Source: Alphaproteobacteria bacterium (GTDB lineage Bacteria > Pseudomonadota > Alphaproteobacteria > TMED109). Taken from it: a stretch of 64,000 nt of DNA. Numbering within the stretch: position 1 is the stretch's first letter; each line of letters starts with the position of its first letter. The stretch covers positions 82,584 through 146,583 of the forward strand of contig JAURCJ010000003.1 in the NCBI GenBank assembly GCA_030828505.1. Direction: 5' to 3'. Of this stretch, positions 16,928-25,520 are shown piece by piece. The position numbers and the translations under genes are program-made. Below the pieces are notes generated by a model, which saw only the letters and a program-made list of their open reading frames with translations, was not told the origin of the DNA and did no database searches.

Positions 16928-17928
16928 GAGGAATTTCCTATCAATTTATTTCTTAATTTAGCAGAAATTTGATCGAATATAAATACAACTATAAATATGA
17001 CTAAAATTATTGTTGTTACATGTCCATATTCAAATAAATCAAAACGACCTTTTAGTTCCTGCCCTATGCCTCCACCACCTACTAAACCAATAACAGTAGC
17101 CATTCTCAAATTTCTATCTAGAATATATAAGATATAAGCAATATATTGAGGCATTACCTGAGGTAAAACAGCCTCTTTAACTATCCTCCACCTCGATGAA
17201 CCCAGTGCTTTTAATGCGTCTTGAGGGCCTTTATCAGCATTTTCTATATCTTCTGCAAAAAATTTTCCTAAAAAACCAGCACTATGAAGACCTAGAGCCA
17301 TAATACCAGCAGCTGGTCCAAATCCAAAAGCCAAAACCATAAATAATACACTTATTAATTCTGGAATAGCTCTTAAGCCAGACACTATGCTTCTACTTAC
17401 ATAATAAATTATCTTATTCGGTGCATAATTTTTTGCAGAATAGTAAGCCAAAGGTATAGAAAATATTAAAGCTATAAAACTTGCCCAAAAAGCTATTTCA
17501 ATACTTTCTATTATTTTTATAATAACTACTTTTAAATAACCCAAAGGTTCTACTAAAAATAAAACCTCTTCTTCTATATATTCTAATTCTAAAGTTTCAA
17601 TATTTGTTTCATATAATTGAACTTTTTGATTTTCTATGAATGAATACATAGGTAAATTTGATGAATCAAAATTTAAAATTAAATTTATATCTTTTTTAGT
17701 TTCTATTACAGGAGGCCACATTTCATTAGAAATTCTTGATAATCCATCCGCTATTTTAGATTTATCTTTTAGACCAATTGTATCAAGAGTAACTTCATAA
17801 AGTCTATCTACTACATCGGGCATACCAACTCGTTTAAACGAAAAAATAAATATAAAGAAAATTAATAAAACTAAAATAATAGTTTTATAATTAAACGGTG
17901 GTTTTAATTTTTGATTATTGGTTAACAT
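16924..17928 (-). CDS. phnE: Phosphonate ABC transporter permease
   Basis: A 334-residue inner-membrane permease, longer than most PhnE proteins (about 260-290) because an N-terminal membrane segment is followed by about 110 mostly hydrophilic residues before the transport domain. That domain carries RSIVSGLRAIPELI, the EAA-like loop DALKALGSSRWRIVKEAVLPQ and GLVGGGGIGQEL typical of PhnE. It begins 11 bases after phnC and its stop overlaps phnY. The extra N-terminal part probably faces the periplasm between the first two helices. Confidence 0.9.
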   Translation of the reverse strand: MLTNNQKLKPPFNYKTIILVLLIFFIFIFSFKRVGMPDVVDRLYEVTLDTIGLKDKSKIADGLSRISNEMWPPVIETKKDINLILNFDSSNLPMYSFIENQKVQLYETNIETLELEYIEEEVLFLVEPLGYLKVVIIKIIESIEIAFWASFIALIFSIPLAYYSAKNYAPNKIIYYVSRSIVSGLRAIPELISVLFMVLAFGFGPAAGIMALGLHSAGFLGKFFAEDIENADKGPQDALKALGSSRWRIVKEAVLPQVMPQYIAYILYILDRNLRMATVIGLVGGGGIGQELKGRFDLFEYGHVTTIILVIFIVVFIFDQISAKLRNKLIGNSS

Positions 17929-17939
17929 AAAAATATTTT

Positions 17940-18677
17940 TTATTTATATAATTTATTTAAATCAAATTTAAGTATATTTTTAGCAGGCTTATTAAACATT
18001 ATATTTCCTTCTTTCATTCCAATAATTCTATCTGCAAAACTCTTTGCAAAATCGATCTGATGAAGACTGCATAAAACACTAATCTTATTTTTTTTTGCGG
18101 TTTCTCTAATTAAATTTAATATATCTGTAGCCGTTTGTGGATCAAGACTAGAGACAGGTTCATCAGCTAAGATAATATCTGGTGCACCTATCAATGCTCT
18201 AGCTACACCTACTCTTTGCTGTTGTCCTCCCGATAAATTTTCTACCCTTTTTTTAAAATCAATACTATTTAAACCAACTTCTTCAATTATATCCATAGCT
18301 TTATCTTGAGTCTCTTTAGGCCATAGGTTAAATAATACTCTCCAAGATGAAATTTTTGTTATATCTCCTAACATAATATTTTTTATAATAGAAGAACGAC
18401 TAACTAAGTTAAAATCTTGATAAATTGTAGCTATAGAGTTTCTAATTATTTTATAATTTTTATCTTTAAAATTATTATTTCTAAAATAAATATTGCCCTC
18501 ATCTAGAGAAGTTAAACCTAGAATTGTCCTAATTAATGTTGACTTTCCTGAGCCAGATGGTCCTAAAATAGCAATTATTTCATTATCACTAATGCTAATA
18601 TTCACATTATTTAAAGCTATTACATTCCCAGAATAAGTTTTGCTAACTGAATCAATTTTTAATAATGGATAAACCAT
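17940..18677 (-). CDS. phnC: Phosphonate ABC transporter ATPase
   Basis: The 245-residue ATPase has Walker A GPSGSGKST (39-47), the Q-loop TIYQDFNLVSRSS that is characteristic of PhnC, signature LSGGQQQRVGVARAL, Walker B IILADEPVSSLDP and an H-loop (SLHQIDFA). It starts within the stop codon of phnD (TAATG overlap), so coupling is tight. With PhnD and PhnE it makes a complete phosphonate importer. Confidence 0.92.
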   Translation of the reverse strand: MVYPLLKIDSVSKTYSGNVIALNNVNISISDNEIIAILGPSGSGKSTLIRTILGLTSLDEGNIYFRNNNFKDKNYKIIRNSIATIYQDFNLVSRSSIIKNIMLGDITKISSWRVLFNLWPKETQDKAMDIIEEVGLNSIDFKKRVENLSGGQQQRVGVARALIGAPDIILADEPVSSLDPQTATDILNLIRETAKKNKISVLCSLHQIDFAKSFADRIIGMKEGNIMFNKPAKNILKFDLNKLYK

Positions 18678-19594
18678 TATTTATTATTAGCTTCAATTAT
18701 AGATAATTTGAAATTATTATCTATTAATACCATTTTTTGTAAAGCAGGTAACATATCTTCATCAGATATATTTGTATCATAATAATCCACTTTCTTACCT
18801 CCATAACCTCTAAGCATGCCTTCTTCTATATCAGGATTATTATGTAAGTTAGCAACCTCATTTTTAATTGCTATTTTTACAGAATAAGGAAGTTCGATAG
18901 ACATCGCCAAAGGTGGATTTGGTATAGGATCAGATTTAGCAATAACTTTAAAATCATCTTTATCTATTGAACCTTGTCTTACTGCTTTTTCATATGAATT
19001 AAAAGATGCTGCTGCTGCATCAACAATTTCTGCTTGTAAAGATTTAAGACTATTTGCATGACTACCAGTAAGTTGGGACTTAGATAAATCTATAATAGGA
19101 TTAATACCAGCTTCTACTAACATTGCCATTGGAAACACAAAACTTGAAGTAGAATTAATATCCCCAAAAGCAACTTTTTTATTTTTTAAATCTTCTAACG
19201 AATTAATATGTGTATTTTTTTTGTTAGTAAATATTCCTGAATAATATACAGAACTGCCTTTTCTTACTTCTACAGCTAAAAGTTCTACACATCCCCGTTC
19301 TCTTGCTTGAACATATGTTACAGGACCAAACCAAGCAAAATCTGCAAGCCCAGAACATATTCCTTCGACGACAGCACTATAACTTTGACCAACAATAATA
19401 TTAAATGAATATTTTGTGGCTTTTGTTAATGCATTAAAAATAGGTTGAAAATCTGCGATTGTTCCCTCTTCCGTACCTCCATCTGCTGGTACAAGAAGTA
19501 CATTGAAAGGATTTGATTTTGTGCCATCAGCAGCATTAGAAAATTTAATAGTTAGAAAAATAAAAACTATTAAAATTTTTATATATTTACTCAT
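18677..19594 (-). CDS. phnD: Phosphonate-binding periplasmic protein
   Basis: The 305-residue protein has a signal peptide ending KFSNA and the PhnD-family features VLLVPADGGTEEGTIADFQP, ADFAWFGPVTYVQA and a serine-rich pocket stretch (FGDINSTSSFVFP) resembling the phosphonate group site. It is the first transporter gene of the operon and lies 9 bases after the enolase-superfamily gene, so it is on the same transcript. Ligand identity (2-aminoethylphosphonate or another) is not resolvable by eye. Confidence 0.92.
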   Translation of the reverse strand: MSKYIKILIVFIFLTIKFSNAADGTKSNPFNVLLVPADGGTEEGTIADFQPIFNALTKATKYSFNIIVGQSYSAVVEGICSGLADFAWFGPVTYVQARERGCVELLAVEVRKGSSVYYSGIFTNKKNTHINSLEDLKNKKVAFGDINSTSSFVFPMAMLVEAGINPIIDLSKSQLTGSHANSLKSLQAEIVDAAAASFNSYEKAVRQGSIDKDDFKVIAKSDPIPNPPLAMSIELPYSVKIAIKNEVANLHNNPDIEEGMLRGYGGKKVDYYDTNISDEDMLPALQKMVLIDNNFKLSIIEANNK

Positions 19595-19603
19595 ACTTAT
19601 TCC

Positions 19604-20803
19604 TTATTCATATATATATTCTTGGTTTATAATTTTATTGTTATCTATATTAACACCCAGTCCAATCGTTTTTTCAGGCAAATTAATGTATCCATTGTCT
19701 ACCTTTACTTGATCTTCATTAAAATATTGTAATATTGGCATCCATTTCACTAAATATTCTATCATTGGAGTATGTGCAGGAGACTGACTAAATGAAAAAT
19801 GTACTCCAGAATGCATAGCACCAGCATGCGGAATGAATATTAAGTCATGAGTAGTACATAAAGCACTAATTTTTATCATTTCAGAAATACCTCCACACCA
19901 ATGTGCATCAGCTTGAATGATATCTAATGCACCTTTTGAAATAAATTGATTTATACCCCACCTAGTATAGTGATGTTCCGCTCCAGCAAGAGGAATATTA
20001 GTTTTTTCTTTTATTCTTATGTAACTATCTATTCTATCTGGCATGGCGCATTCTTCTAACCATTTAGGATTATATTTTTTGATAGAATTTATTAAAGATA
20101 AAACATATGGAACATCCATACTTTGCCAACAATCAAACATAAGTTCATAATCATCTCCTAATATATCTCTTAAAGTTTTTACTAGTTCTATATTTTTATT
20201 AAGTCCTTCAACACCTTTAGCAGGGCCATATCTAAAAAACCATTTTTGTGCTTTAAATCCTTTTGATTTATATTCCAAAGCTCTTTTCTTTACTAACTCC
20301 ATATCTAAAACATTGTAACCAAGCATACTTGCATAGGCAGGGATTTTTTGAACTGTCGCTCCTCCTAATAATTTATAAACTGGTTGATTTAAAATTTTAC
20401 CTTTTAAATCCCATAAAGCACAGTCAATAAAGCTTATTGCCCAAATAGGCTCACCCTGCCTACCATGAACTAACTTTCTGTACATTTGATCCCAAATTAA
20501 CTCGGTAGCAAAAACATTTTTACCGATTAAAATTTGTCTTAATTGCTTAGCTATTATGAAAGCTACATTACTATTCATGGGGCCTGCTAAGCCCATAATT
20601 TTGTCTTCTGTTTCAATTTTTACATATATATGGTCTAAATCTAATTTACCATTTTTAGACTGAACAAAATCTGTTGTTGCATTTAATGAATTTGCATACT
20701 CTTCATAAATATCTAATGGAGTTGCAAGCCTATCTTCCCATAAAAGTCCCTCTACATCCATTATACCCGTGTATCTAACAAGAGATACATTATTAATTAT
20801 CAT
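19604..20803 (-). CDS. Enolase-superfamily acid sugar dehydratase (rhamnonate dehydratase-like)
   Basis: The 399-residue enzyme has the two-domain MR_MLE layout. The KAQKWFFRYGPAKG segment, metal ligands in LMFDCW (Asp), WLEECAMP (Glu) and LAGAEHHYTRWG (Glu), and the catalytic His in FIPHAGAMHSGVHF resemble the L-rhamnonate dehydratase group. It would remove water from a 2-hydroxy acid. It sits between a CmcJ-like oxygenase (18 bases) and phnD (9 bases) in the phosphonate operon, which is unusual. The substrate could be a hydroxy acid from phosphonate cleavage, or a phosphonated acid itself; both are inference. Confidence 0.85.
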   Translation of the reverse strand: MIINNVSLVRYTGIMDVEGLLWEDRLATPLDIYEEYANSLNATTDFVQSKNGKLDLDHIYVKIETEDKIMGLAGPMNSNVAFIIAKQLRQILIGKNVFATELIWDQMYRKLVHGRQGEPIWAISFIDCALWDLKGKILNQPVYKLLGGATVQKIPAYASMLGYNVLDMELVKKRALEYKSKGFKAQKWFFRYGPAKGVEGLNKNIELVKTLRDILGDDYELMFDCWQSMDVPYVLSLINSIKKYNPKWLEECAMPDRIDSYIRIKEKTNIPLAGAEHHYTRWGINQFISKGALDIIQADAHWCGGISEMIKISALCTTHDLIFIPHAGAMHSGVHFSFSQSPAHTPMIEYLVKWMPILQYFNEDQVKVDNGYINLPEKTIGLGVNIDNNKIINQEYIYE

Positions 20804-20821
20804 TATTTTTCCCTTTTAATA

Positions 20822-21643
20822 TTAATTAAAAACAAGAAAAACCCTTGCCTCAATACTTTCTCTAGGAGGATGACTTTCAGATTGGTTAGGTAATTCAAAC
20901 GCTCCGTGAGGAGTATACTTTATTAATTCTTCATTATAACTATCCCACCCTTTTAAAAGTAGGACCTCATCATCGGTCATATTTGGAACCCAGTACCATT
21001 TATGTCTCTCAGAGTATGAGATATGGTATATTTCTCCAGTACGATTAGTAAAAATTTGATCTGTTTCAACTAAATCACTTTTTGGTATTGAAGCTGCATC
21101 TGCGAAAGCTAATGGGGATCTCTTAATGGGACCATTTATTGGTCTCCAAACATTTAACTGCACAATTCTTCCACCTTGATCAATTATTTTATGATATTTA
21201 TCAACTCCTAAAACATCTTTAGCCCTTTGTGGGCCAGAAACATCTGTATAATCAGCATGCAGTCTATCTGCAGGACCTCTTAGCCCATCTGGGTTTTTAG
21301 CCCCTTTTGTTCCATCTGACCTTCTAGTATAATCAAAGATAAACACATCATTTGCATTAAAACGTTCAATTAGAAAGTTTTTTAATTCATTACCATAGTT
21401 TTTTTTTACATCGGTATGATTATAAAAATCTTTGATTAAAGATTTATGGTTTAATAGCTCAAATCCGTTTTTTTCAAAAGTAAATTTAGCATTACCATTT
21501 CGTATATCTAAAATTTTTACAAGCCTATACTCAGTTTTAAAATGAATTTTCGGAACGGTTCCAGTATATTCTGAACTTTCAAAAAAAGGCTTACTGTCTT
21601 GAGGAACTATAAACTTTAAGTTGGCTTCTACTTTATTTTCCAT
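20822..21643 (-). CDS. CmcJ/NvfI-family putative non-heme iron oxygenase
   Basis: The 273-residue protein carries the family core RLHADYTDVSGPQRA (His-x-Asp type metal site), INVWRPI near 165 and the C-terminal Arg in IEARVFLVF. Known relatives include CmcJ of cephamycin synthesis, GA4 desaturase-like proteins and the fungal Fe/2-oxoglutarate enzyme NvfI. A GAGAGG site precedes the ATG. It is the first gene of the phosphonate operon, so two distinct oxygenases (this and PhnY) would be made together. It could oxidise a phosphonate different from the PhnY substrate. Family call good, reaction unknown. Confidence 0.78.
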   Translation of the reverse strand: MENKVEANLKFIVPQDSKPFFESSEYTGTVPKIHFKTEYRLVKILDIRNGNAKFTFEKNGFELLNHKSLIKDFYNHTDVKKNYGNELKNFLIERFNANDVFIFDYTRRSDGTKGAKNPDGLRGPADRLHADYTDVSGPQRAKDVLGVDKYHKIIDQGGRIVQLNVWRPINGPIKRSPLAFADAASIPKSDLVETDQIFTNRTGEIYHISYSERHKWYWVPNMTDDEVLLLKGWDSYNEELIKYTPHGAFELPNQSESHPPRESIEARVFLVFN

Positions 21644-21723
21644 AAAAAACCTCTCATAAATACCATTTATAAAGTATATAAAATAAAAACAGTTTTACAA
21701 GAGATTAAGAATACTAAAATTAT

Positions 21724-21909
21724 TTATAATTTTTCTTCTTTCTTATATAGAATATTATTAATTTTAACTTTTAAGCACTCAGTATATTTTTCTGAACTTT
21801 CATTTTTAAATTTCTGTAAACATTCTTTCTTTATTGATTCTATATCCAATGGACCCGCTACAAGATTTGAAGAAATAAGAAAAATAAAAATAATATAAAT
21901 TTTGATCAT
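21724..21909 (-). CDS. Small secreted protein, 61 residues
   Basis: The reading frame encodes a signal peptide (MIKIYIIFIFLISSNLVAG) and a short charged mature part with two cysteines (KKECLQKF and YTECLKV) that could form a disulfide. I do not recognise a family. It lies 80 bases upstream of the phosphonate operon on the same strand and is divergent from tenA. It may be a leader gene of that operon or independent. Coding is supported by the signal peptide and position only. Confidence 0.5.
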   Translation of the reverse strand: MIKIYIIFIFLISSNLVAGPLDIESIKKECLQKFKNESSEKYTECLKVKINNILYKKEEKL

Positions 21910-21972
21910 ATTTAATTACATTCTTTTCAAATAATGTTAAAATTATATTTTTTAAACTAGCATAAAATAAAA

Positions 21973-22662
21973 ATGATAAAAACAGATATATATGGAATAG
22001 TATTTAATAAGTTAAAATCTAACATATTAGATGATTGGAAAAATTATACTCAGCATGAATTTGTTGAAAGAATTGGAAAAGGCAATTTAGAAAGAAGATT
22101 ATATTTAAAATACTTAATGCAAGATTATGTTTTTTTAATACATTTTTCTAGAGCTTGGGCATTATTAATTGCAAAAGCTAATTCAGTTAATGAAATGAGA
22201 CTAGCCAGTAAAACATTAAATTCTCTAGTAAATGAAGAAATTCAATTACATGTTAAAACCTGTAATGCTGAAGGAATATCAGAAGAAGAATTATTTAAAA
22301 CAGAAGAAGAATTAAATAATTTAGCCTATACTAGATTTGTCTTAGAGGCAGGTTATTCGGGAGAATTTCTTGATTTACTAGTAGCTTTATCTCCGTGTGT
22401 TTTTGGATATGGAGAAATTGGATTAAAACTAAAATCAATATCAAAAAATGATAATCAATATATTCACTGGATAGATACTTATTTTAGCGATGAATACCAA
22501 AAATTATGTATATCGGTAGGTGAGTTATTAGATAAGGCTGTTAAAGATAGGTTAGGAAATGATTTTGAAAATAATATTATATGGCCTAAATTAAATAAAA
22601 AATTTCTAACAGCTACTAAGCTAGAAATCAATTTTTGGGAAATGAGTTTGAAACTGGAGTAA
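21973..22662 (+). CDS. tenA: TenA-type aminopyrimidine aminohydrolase (thiaminase II)
   Basis: The 229-residue helical protein has the TenA active site: Asp51 (MQDYVFL), catalytic Cys142 (LSPCVFGYGEIG) and Glu223 near the end (NFWEMSL). TenA releases HMP from damaged thiamine pyrimidines such as aminomethyl-HMP. The Cys places it in the TenA_C class. This fits the ThiYZX importer at 4-6.5 kb, although no TPP riboswitch precedes tenA here. An acyl-CoA dehydrogenase gene follows 4 bases later, probably co-transcribed for no obvious reason. Confidence 0.9.
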   Translation: MIKTDIYGIVFNKLKSNILDDWKNYTQHEFVERIGKGNLERRLYLKYLMQDYVFLIHFSRAWALLIAKANSVNEMRLASKTLNSLVNEEIQLHVKTCNAEGISEEELFKTEEELNNLAYTRFVLEAGYSGEFLDLLVALSPCVFGYGEIGLKLKSISKNDNQYIHWIDTYFSDEYQKLCISVGELLDKAVKDRLGNDFENNIIWPKLNKKFLTATKLEINFWEMSLKLE

Positions 22663-22666
22663 TTTA

Positions 22667-23827
22667 ATGGATTTTTTTCTAACCAACGAACAGAATCATC
22701 TACTTAATTCACTTAGTAGTACTATTCATGGTTTTGATGATAAATATTGGTTAGATTGTGATAATACTTCAAAGTACCCAATAGAATTTGTAAATACGAT
22801 TGCGGAAGGCGGATGGCTTGGTATAGCAATGCCCATTGAATACGGAGGAAGTAATTTAGGAGTTACAGAAGCAGCATTAATGATGATGCTTATTTCTGAA
22901 AAAGGGGGAATGACTGCTGCCTCATCTATACATATGAATATTTTTGGCCCTAGTTCCATAGTAAAGTTTGCTAATGAAGATCAAAAAAAAAGTTGGTTAC
23001 CAAATATTATTAATGGCAAAACTAAAATGTGTTTTGCTGTAACAGAGCCTGATACCGGACTAGATACAACAAGATTAAAAACAAAAGCAGAAAGAAACAA
23101 AAATTTTTATTTGATAAATGGAAGAAAAATTTGGACATCAACAGCCCAAATTACAAATAAAATAATGATAATTGCTAGAACATCTGAAAGAGAAAATAAT
23201 AATCCTACAAAAGGACTAAGTCTATTTTATACTGATTTTAATAGAGATTGTATCGAGGCAAGAGTTATAAATAAAATGGGCAGATCTGCTGTAGATACTA
23301 ACGAATTATTTATAGATAATTTAAAAGTTCCAATTGGAGATTTAATTGGGGAAGAAGGTAAAGGTTTTACTTATTTAATACATAGCTTAAACCCAGAAAG
23401 AATTCTTGTAGCGGCAGAAGCGTATGGTATTGCTAAAAATGCTTTAGATCGAGCTGTTAAATATGCTAATGAGAGAAATGTTTTTGATAGAATAATAGGT
23501 AAGAATCAGAGCATACAGCATCCTTTGGCGGAAGCTTGGGCTAAACTAGAATCTGTTAAATTACTAATTTTAAAAGCTGCTTATTTATATGATCATAACA
23601 AACCCTGTGGAGTTGAGGCTAATGCTGCTAAATTTCTTGCAGCTGAATATGGTATGGAAATTTGTAAGCAAGCTATAGCAACTCATGGAGGCATGGGTTA
23701 CGCAAAGGAATATCATGTTGAAAGACTATTTAGAGAAATGATGATTCCATATCTCGCACCAGTTAGCCAACAGTTAGTTCTTAGCTATATAGCAGAAAAA
23801 GCTCTTGGCCTCCCAAAATCTTATTAG
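22667..23827 (+). CDS. Acyl-CoA dehydrogenase
   Basis: The 386-residue flavoprotein makes a 2,3-double bond in an acyl-CoA. Signatures are MCFAVTEPDTGLDTTRLKT, GRKIWTSTAQ for the FAD and acyl pocket, and THGGMGYAKEYHVERLFRE near the C terminus. The length is normal. The usual catalytic Glu of the loop after GG(M/Y)GY is not obvious by eye, so the base may be elsewhere. It begins four bases after tenA. Substrate chain is unknown. Confidence 0.9.
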   Translation: MDFFLTNEQNHLLNSLSSTIHGFDDKYWLDCDNTSKYPIEFVNTIAEGGWLGIAMPIEYGGSNLGVTEAALMMMLISEKGGMTAASSIHMNIFGPSSIVKFANEDQKKSWLPNIINGKTKMCFAVTEPDTGLDTTRLKTKAERNKNFYLINGRKIWTSTAQITNKIMIIARTSERENNNPTKGLSLFYTDFNRDCIEARVINKMGRSAVDTNELFIDNLKVPIGDLIGEEGKGFTYLIHSLNPERILVAAEAYGIAKNALDRAVKYANERNVFDRIIGKNQSIQHPLAEAWAKLESVKLLILKAAYLYDHNKPCGVEANAAKFLAAEYGMEICKQAIATHGGMGYAKEYHVERLFREMMIPYLAPVSQQLVLSYIAEKALGLPKSY

Positions 23828-23837
23828 TATCTAAACT

Positions 23838-23859
23838 AAGTCATTAATATTAATGACTT
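23838..23859. terminator. 22-base perfect palindrome at the meeting point of convergent genes
   Basis: AAGTCATTAATATTAATGACTT is fully self-complementary and covers the stop codon of the minus-strand GYD gene, just past the end of the acyl-CoA dehydrogenase. No long T run follows on either side, so termination is plausible but weak. Confidence 0.45.
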
Positions 23860-24182
23860 GGAGCCATATATTCTATATTATCTATTAACTTAGATGCTGC
23901 TTGCAATGTATCAGTAGGTATTAATTGTATAGCTTTATAGTCTGCTATAGCTCCTCCTAAAAATATTCCTTTTGCAGCAACAGCGAGGTATTCAGTCAAA
24001 GAAGGAAACTCAGCTATCATCATCATATGATAATACTGTCCCTGCATACCATAAGATGTAATAAAATTTCCTCCTAATGGCTCTATCATTTTTTTCATAG
24101 CTTCTTTTCTATCATCACCGCTTAAAAAAATTGCTTTCATAGCTTCAGGCGTATATTTAAATTTTATCATCATTGTTATCAT
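23850..24182 (-). CDS. GYD-domain protein
   Basis: The 110-residue protein matches the GYD family (small alpha/beta barrel-like proteins of unknown function): KFKYTPEAMKAI, DRKEAMKKMIEPLGG, SYGMQGQYYHMMMIAEFPS, and a typical C-terminal helix. There is no signal peptide. The gene lies downstream of a secreted protein gene on the same strand, with a hairpin between them. Function is not known for the family. Confidence 0.75.
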   Translation of the reverse strand: MITMMIKFKYTPEAMKAIFLSGDDRKEAMKKMIEPLGGNFITSYGMQGQYYHMMMIAEFPSLTEYLAVAAKGIFLGGAIADYKAIQLIPTDTLQAASKLIDNIEYMAPSH

Positions 24183-24201
24183 ATTTAACTTCCTTAATAG
24201 T

Positions 24202-24229
24202 TAAGAGAGTAATTAATATTACTCTCTTA
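24202..24229. terminator. 12-base hairpin between two minus-strand genes
   Basis: TAAGAGAGTAAT and its exact complement flank a 4-base loop. The T-rich tail is on the plus strand, while the upstream gene reads on the minus strand, so as a terminator for that gene it is imperfect. It may reduce read-through from the secreted protein gene into the GYD gene. Confidence 0.5.
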
Positions 24230-24236
24230 TTTATTT

Positions 24237-24725
24237 TTATTTATTCCAAGTAGCGTATCCACCAGCTGAACCATCAGACCAATTAGTAACAGTATGACCT
24301 ATAAAATATCCACCTGAACCAGTCATACCTTCATACTTACCAGTACCACCTGTATAACTAAAAGTACCTTTATCTGGCTGTCCTATTTTTCCACCAAAGT
24401 CTCCCCATTCAAAATACACTTCATCTCCATCTAAATCTTTTCCATAACATACGCCAGCAGCCTCATATGTACCTGCAACAAAATTAAACTTTTGCCAAGC
24501 AGGACATCTTACGGACATTTTATGAAATAATCCTCCATCACCGGCATCACTTTCAAAAGAACCACTAAATTCTCCTGACCACCAGCCTGCACCTTCACCC
24601 ATTGGATGAAATTTACCTGTTGCATGCCATCCAAAATAACCAACTGCTTTTTCAGCAGATAATGAAGGTCCAGCAATAAATAATGCTAATGTTAACGTTA
24701 CTAATATATTTCTAATAAGTTTCAT
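24237..24725 (-). CDS. Secreted beta-rich protein of unknown family
   Basis: The 162-residue protein has a clear signal peptide ending GPSLSA and a mature part dominated by Gly, aromatic and short beta-type segments, with two cysteines (VRCPAW and GVCYGK). A motif near the C terminus (GTGKYEGMTGSGGYF) resembles those in allene oxide cyclase-like or DUF3224-type small barrels. I cannot name the family. It is preceded by a good ribosome site (AAAGGAG). Unlike its neighbours it is rich in Gly and Trp, suggesting a stable extracytoplasmic barrel. Confidence 0.7.
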   Translation of the reverse strand: MKLIRNILVTLTLALFIAGPSLSAEKAVGYFGWHATGKFHPMGEGAGWWSGEFSGSFESDAGDGGLFHKMSVRCPAWQKFNFVAGTYEAAGVCYGKDLDGDEVYFEWGDFGGKIGQPDKGTFSYTGGTGKYEGMTGSGGYFIGHTVTNWSDGSAGGYATWNK

Positions 24726-24881
24726 TTTTTTCTCCTTTATAATTAAACTAATAAATAATCACATAAAAATTTATTTAAAGTCAATAATAAAATACTACAT
24801 GTAATTAATTATAAATAACAAAATATTGTCTATATAAATTTTTAAGTTTAATATAAAAATTATTAAATTAAGGAATATACT

Positions 24882-25520
24882 ATGAAAATATATGAATTTA
24901 GAAGAGCTCCAAATCCTAGAAGAGTTCAAATGTTCTTAGTCGAAAAAAATATAGATATTGAATATGTACAAGTTAATGTTCGAAATGGCGAAAATAGAGA
25001 AAGTGAATATTTAGCTATTAACCCTAAAAGTGGAGTACCTGCTCTTCAACTAGATAATGGTAATGTAATTTCAGAAAGTATGGCCATATGTAGATATTTT
25101 GATGCAGTTAAACCTGAGCCTTTCATATTTGGTAATACACCCGAAGAGCGAGGTCTTGTTGAAATGTGGAATAGAAAAATAGAAATTGAAGGAATGAATC
25201 CAGTAGGTGAATGTTTAAGAAATTCTTCTGAAGCATTCAAAGATAGAGCAGTTCCAGACCCAAGAGTAACCAAACAAATACCAGAATTAGCTATAAGAGG
25301 TAGTATGCTAGCAAATAGGTTCTTAGATGATATAGATAAAAAATTATCTGAATCAGAATATGTTGCAGGTAAAAATTTTTCTATGGCTGATATTAATTTA
25401 TATGTATTTTTAGATTTTGCTAGTTGGGTTAAAGTTATCCCCAATGATGATCATAAAAACTTACTAAAATGGAAAGAATCAGTAAGCAAAAGAGAAAGTG
25501 CAAAAGTATTTGAAAGTTAG
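24882..25520 (+). CDS. Glutathione S-transferase-like protein
   Basis: The 212-residue protein has the thioredoxin-like N domain (MKIYEFRRAPNPRRVQMFL, NPKSGVPALQLDNG, ISESMAICRYF, where Glu-Ser bind the glutathione glutamyl group) and a helical C domain with GKNFSMADINLYVFL. Length and motifs are normal. Its 3' end overlaps the start of a peptidase gene by 23 bases. Substrate unknown. Confidence 0.88.
   Translation: MKIYEFRRAPNPRRVQMFLVEKNIDIEYVQVNVRNGENRESEYLAINPKSGVPALQLDNGNVISESMAICRYFDAVKPEPFIFGNTPEERGLVEMWNRKIEIEGMNPVGECLRNSSEAFKDRAVPDPRVTKQIPELAIRGSMLANRFLDDIDKKLSESEYVAGKNFSMADINLYVFLDFASWVKVIPNDDHKNLLKWKESVSKRESAKVFES

Noticed and set aside
21644..21723. Possible Pho box before the phosphonate operon
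   Set aside because: The minus strand has TTGTAAAACTGTTTTTAT, vaguely like paired 7-base repeats, but it does not match the CTGTCATA consensus closely enough to call.
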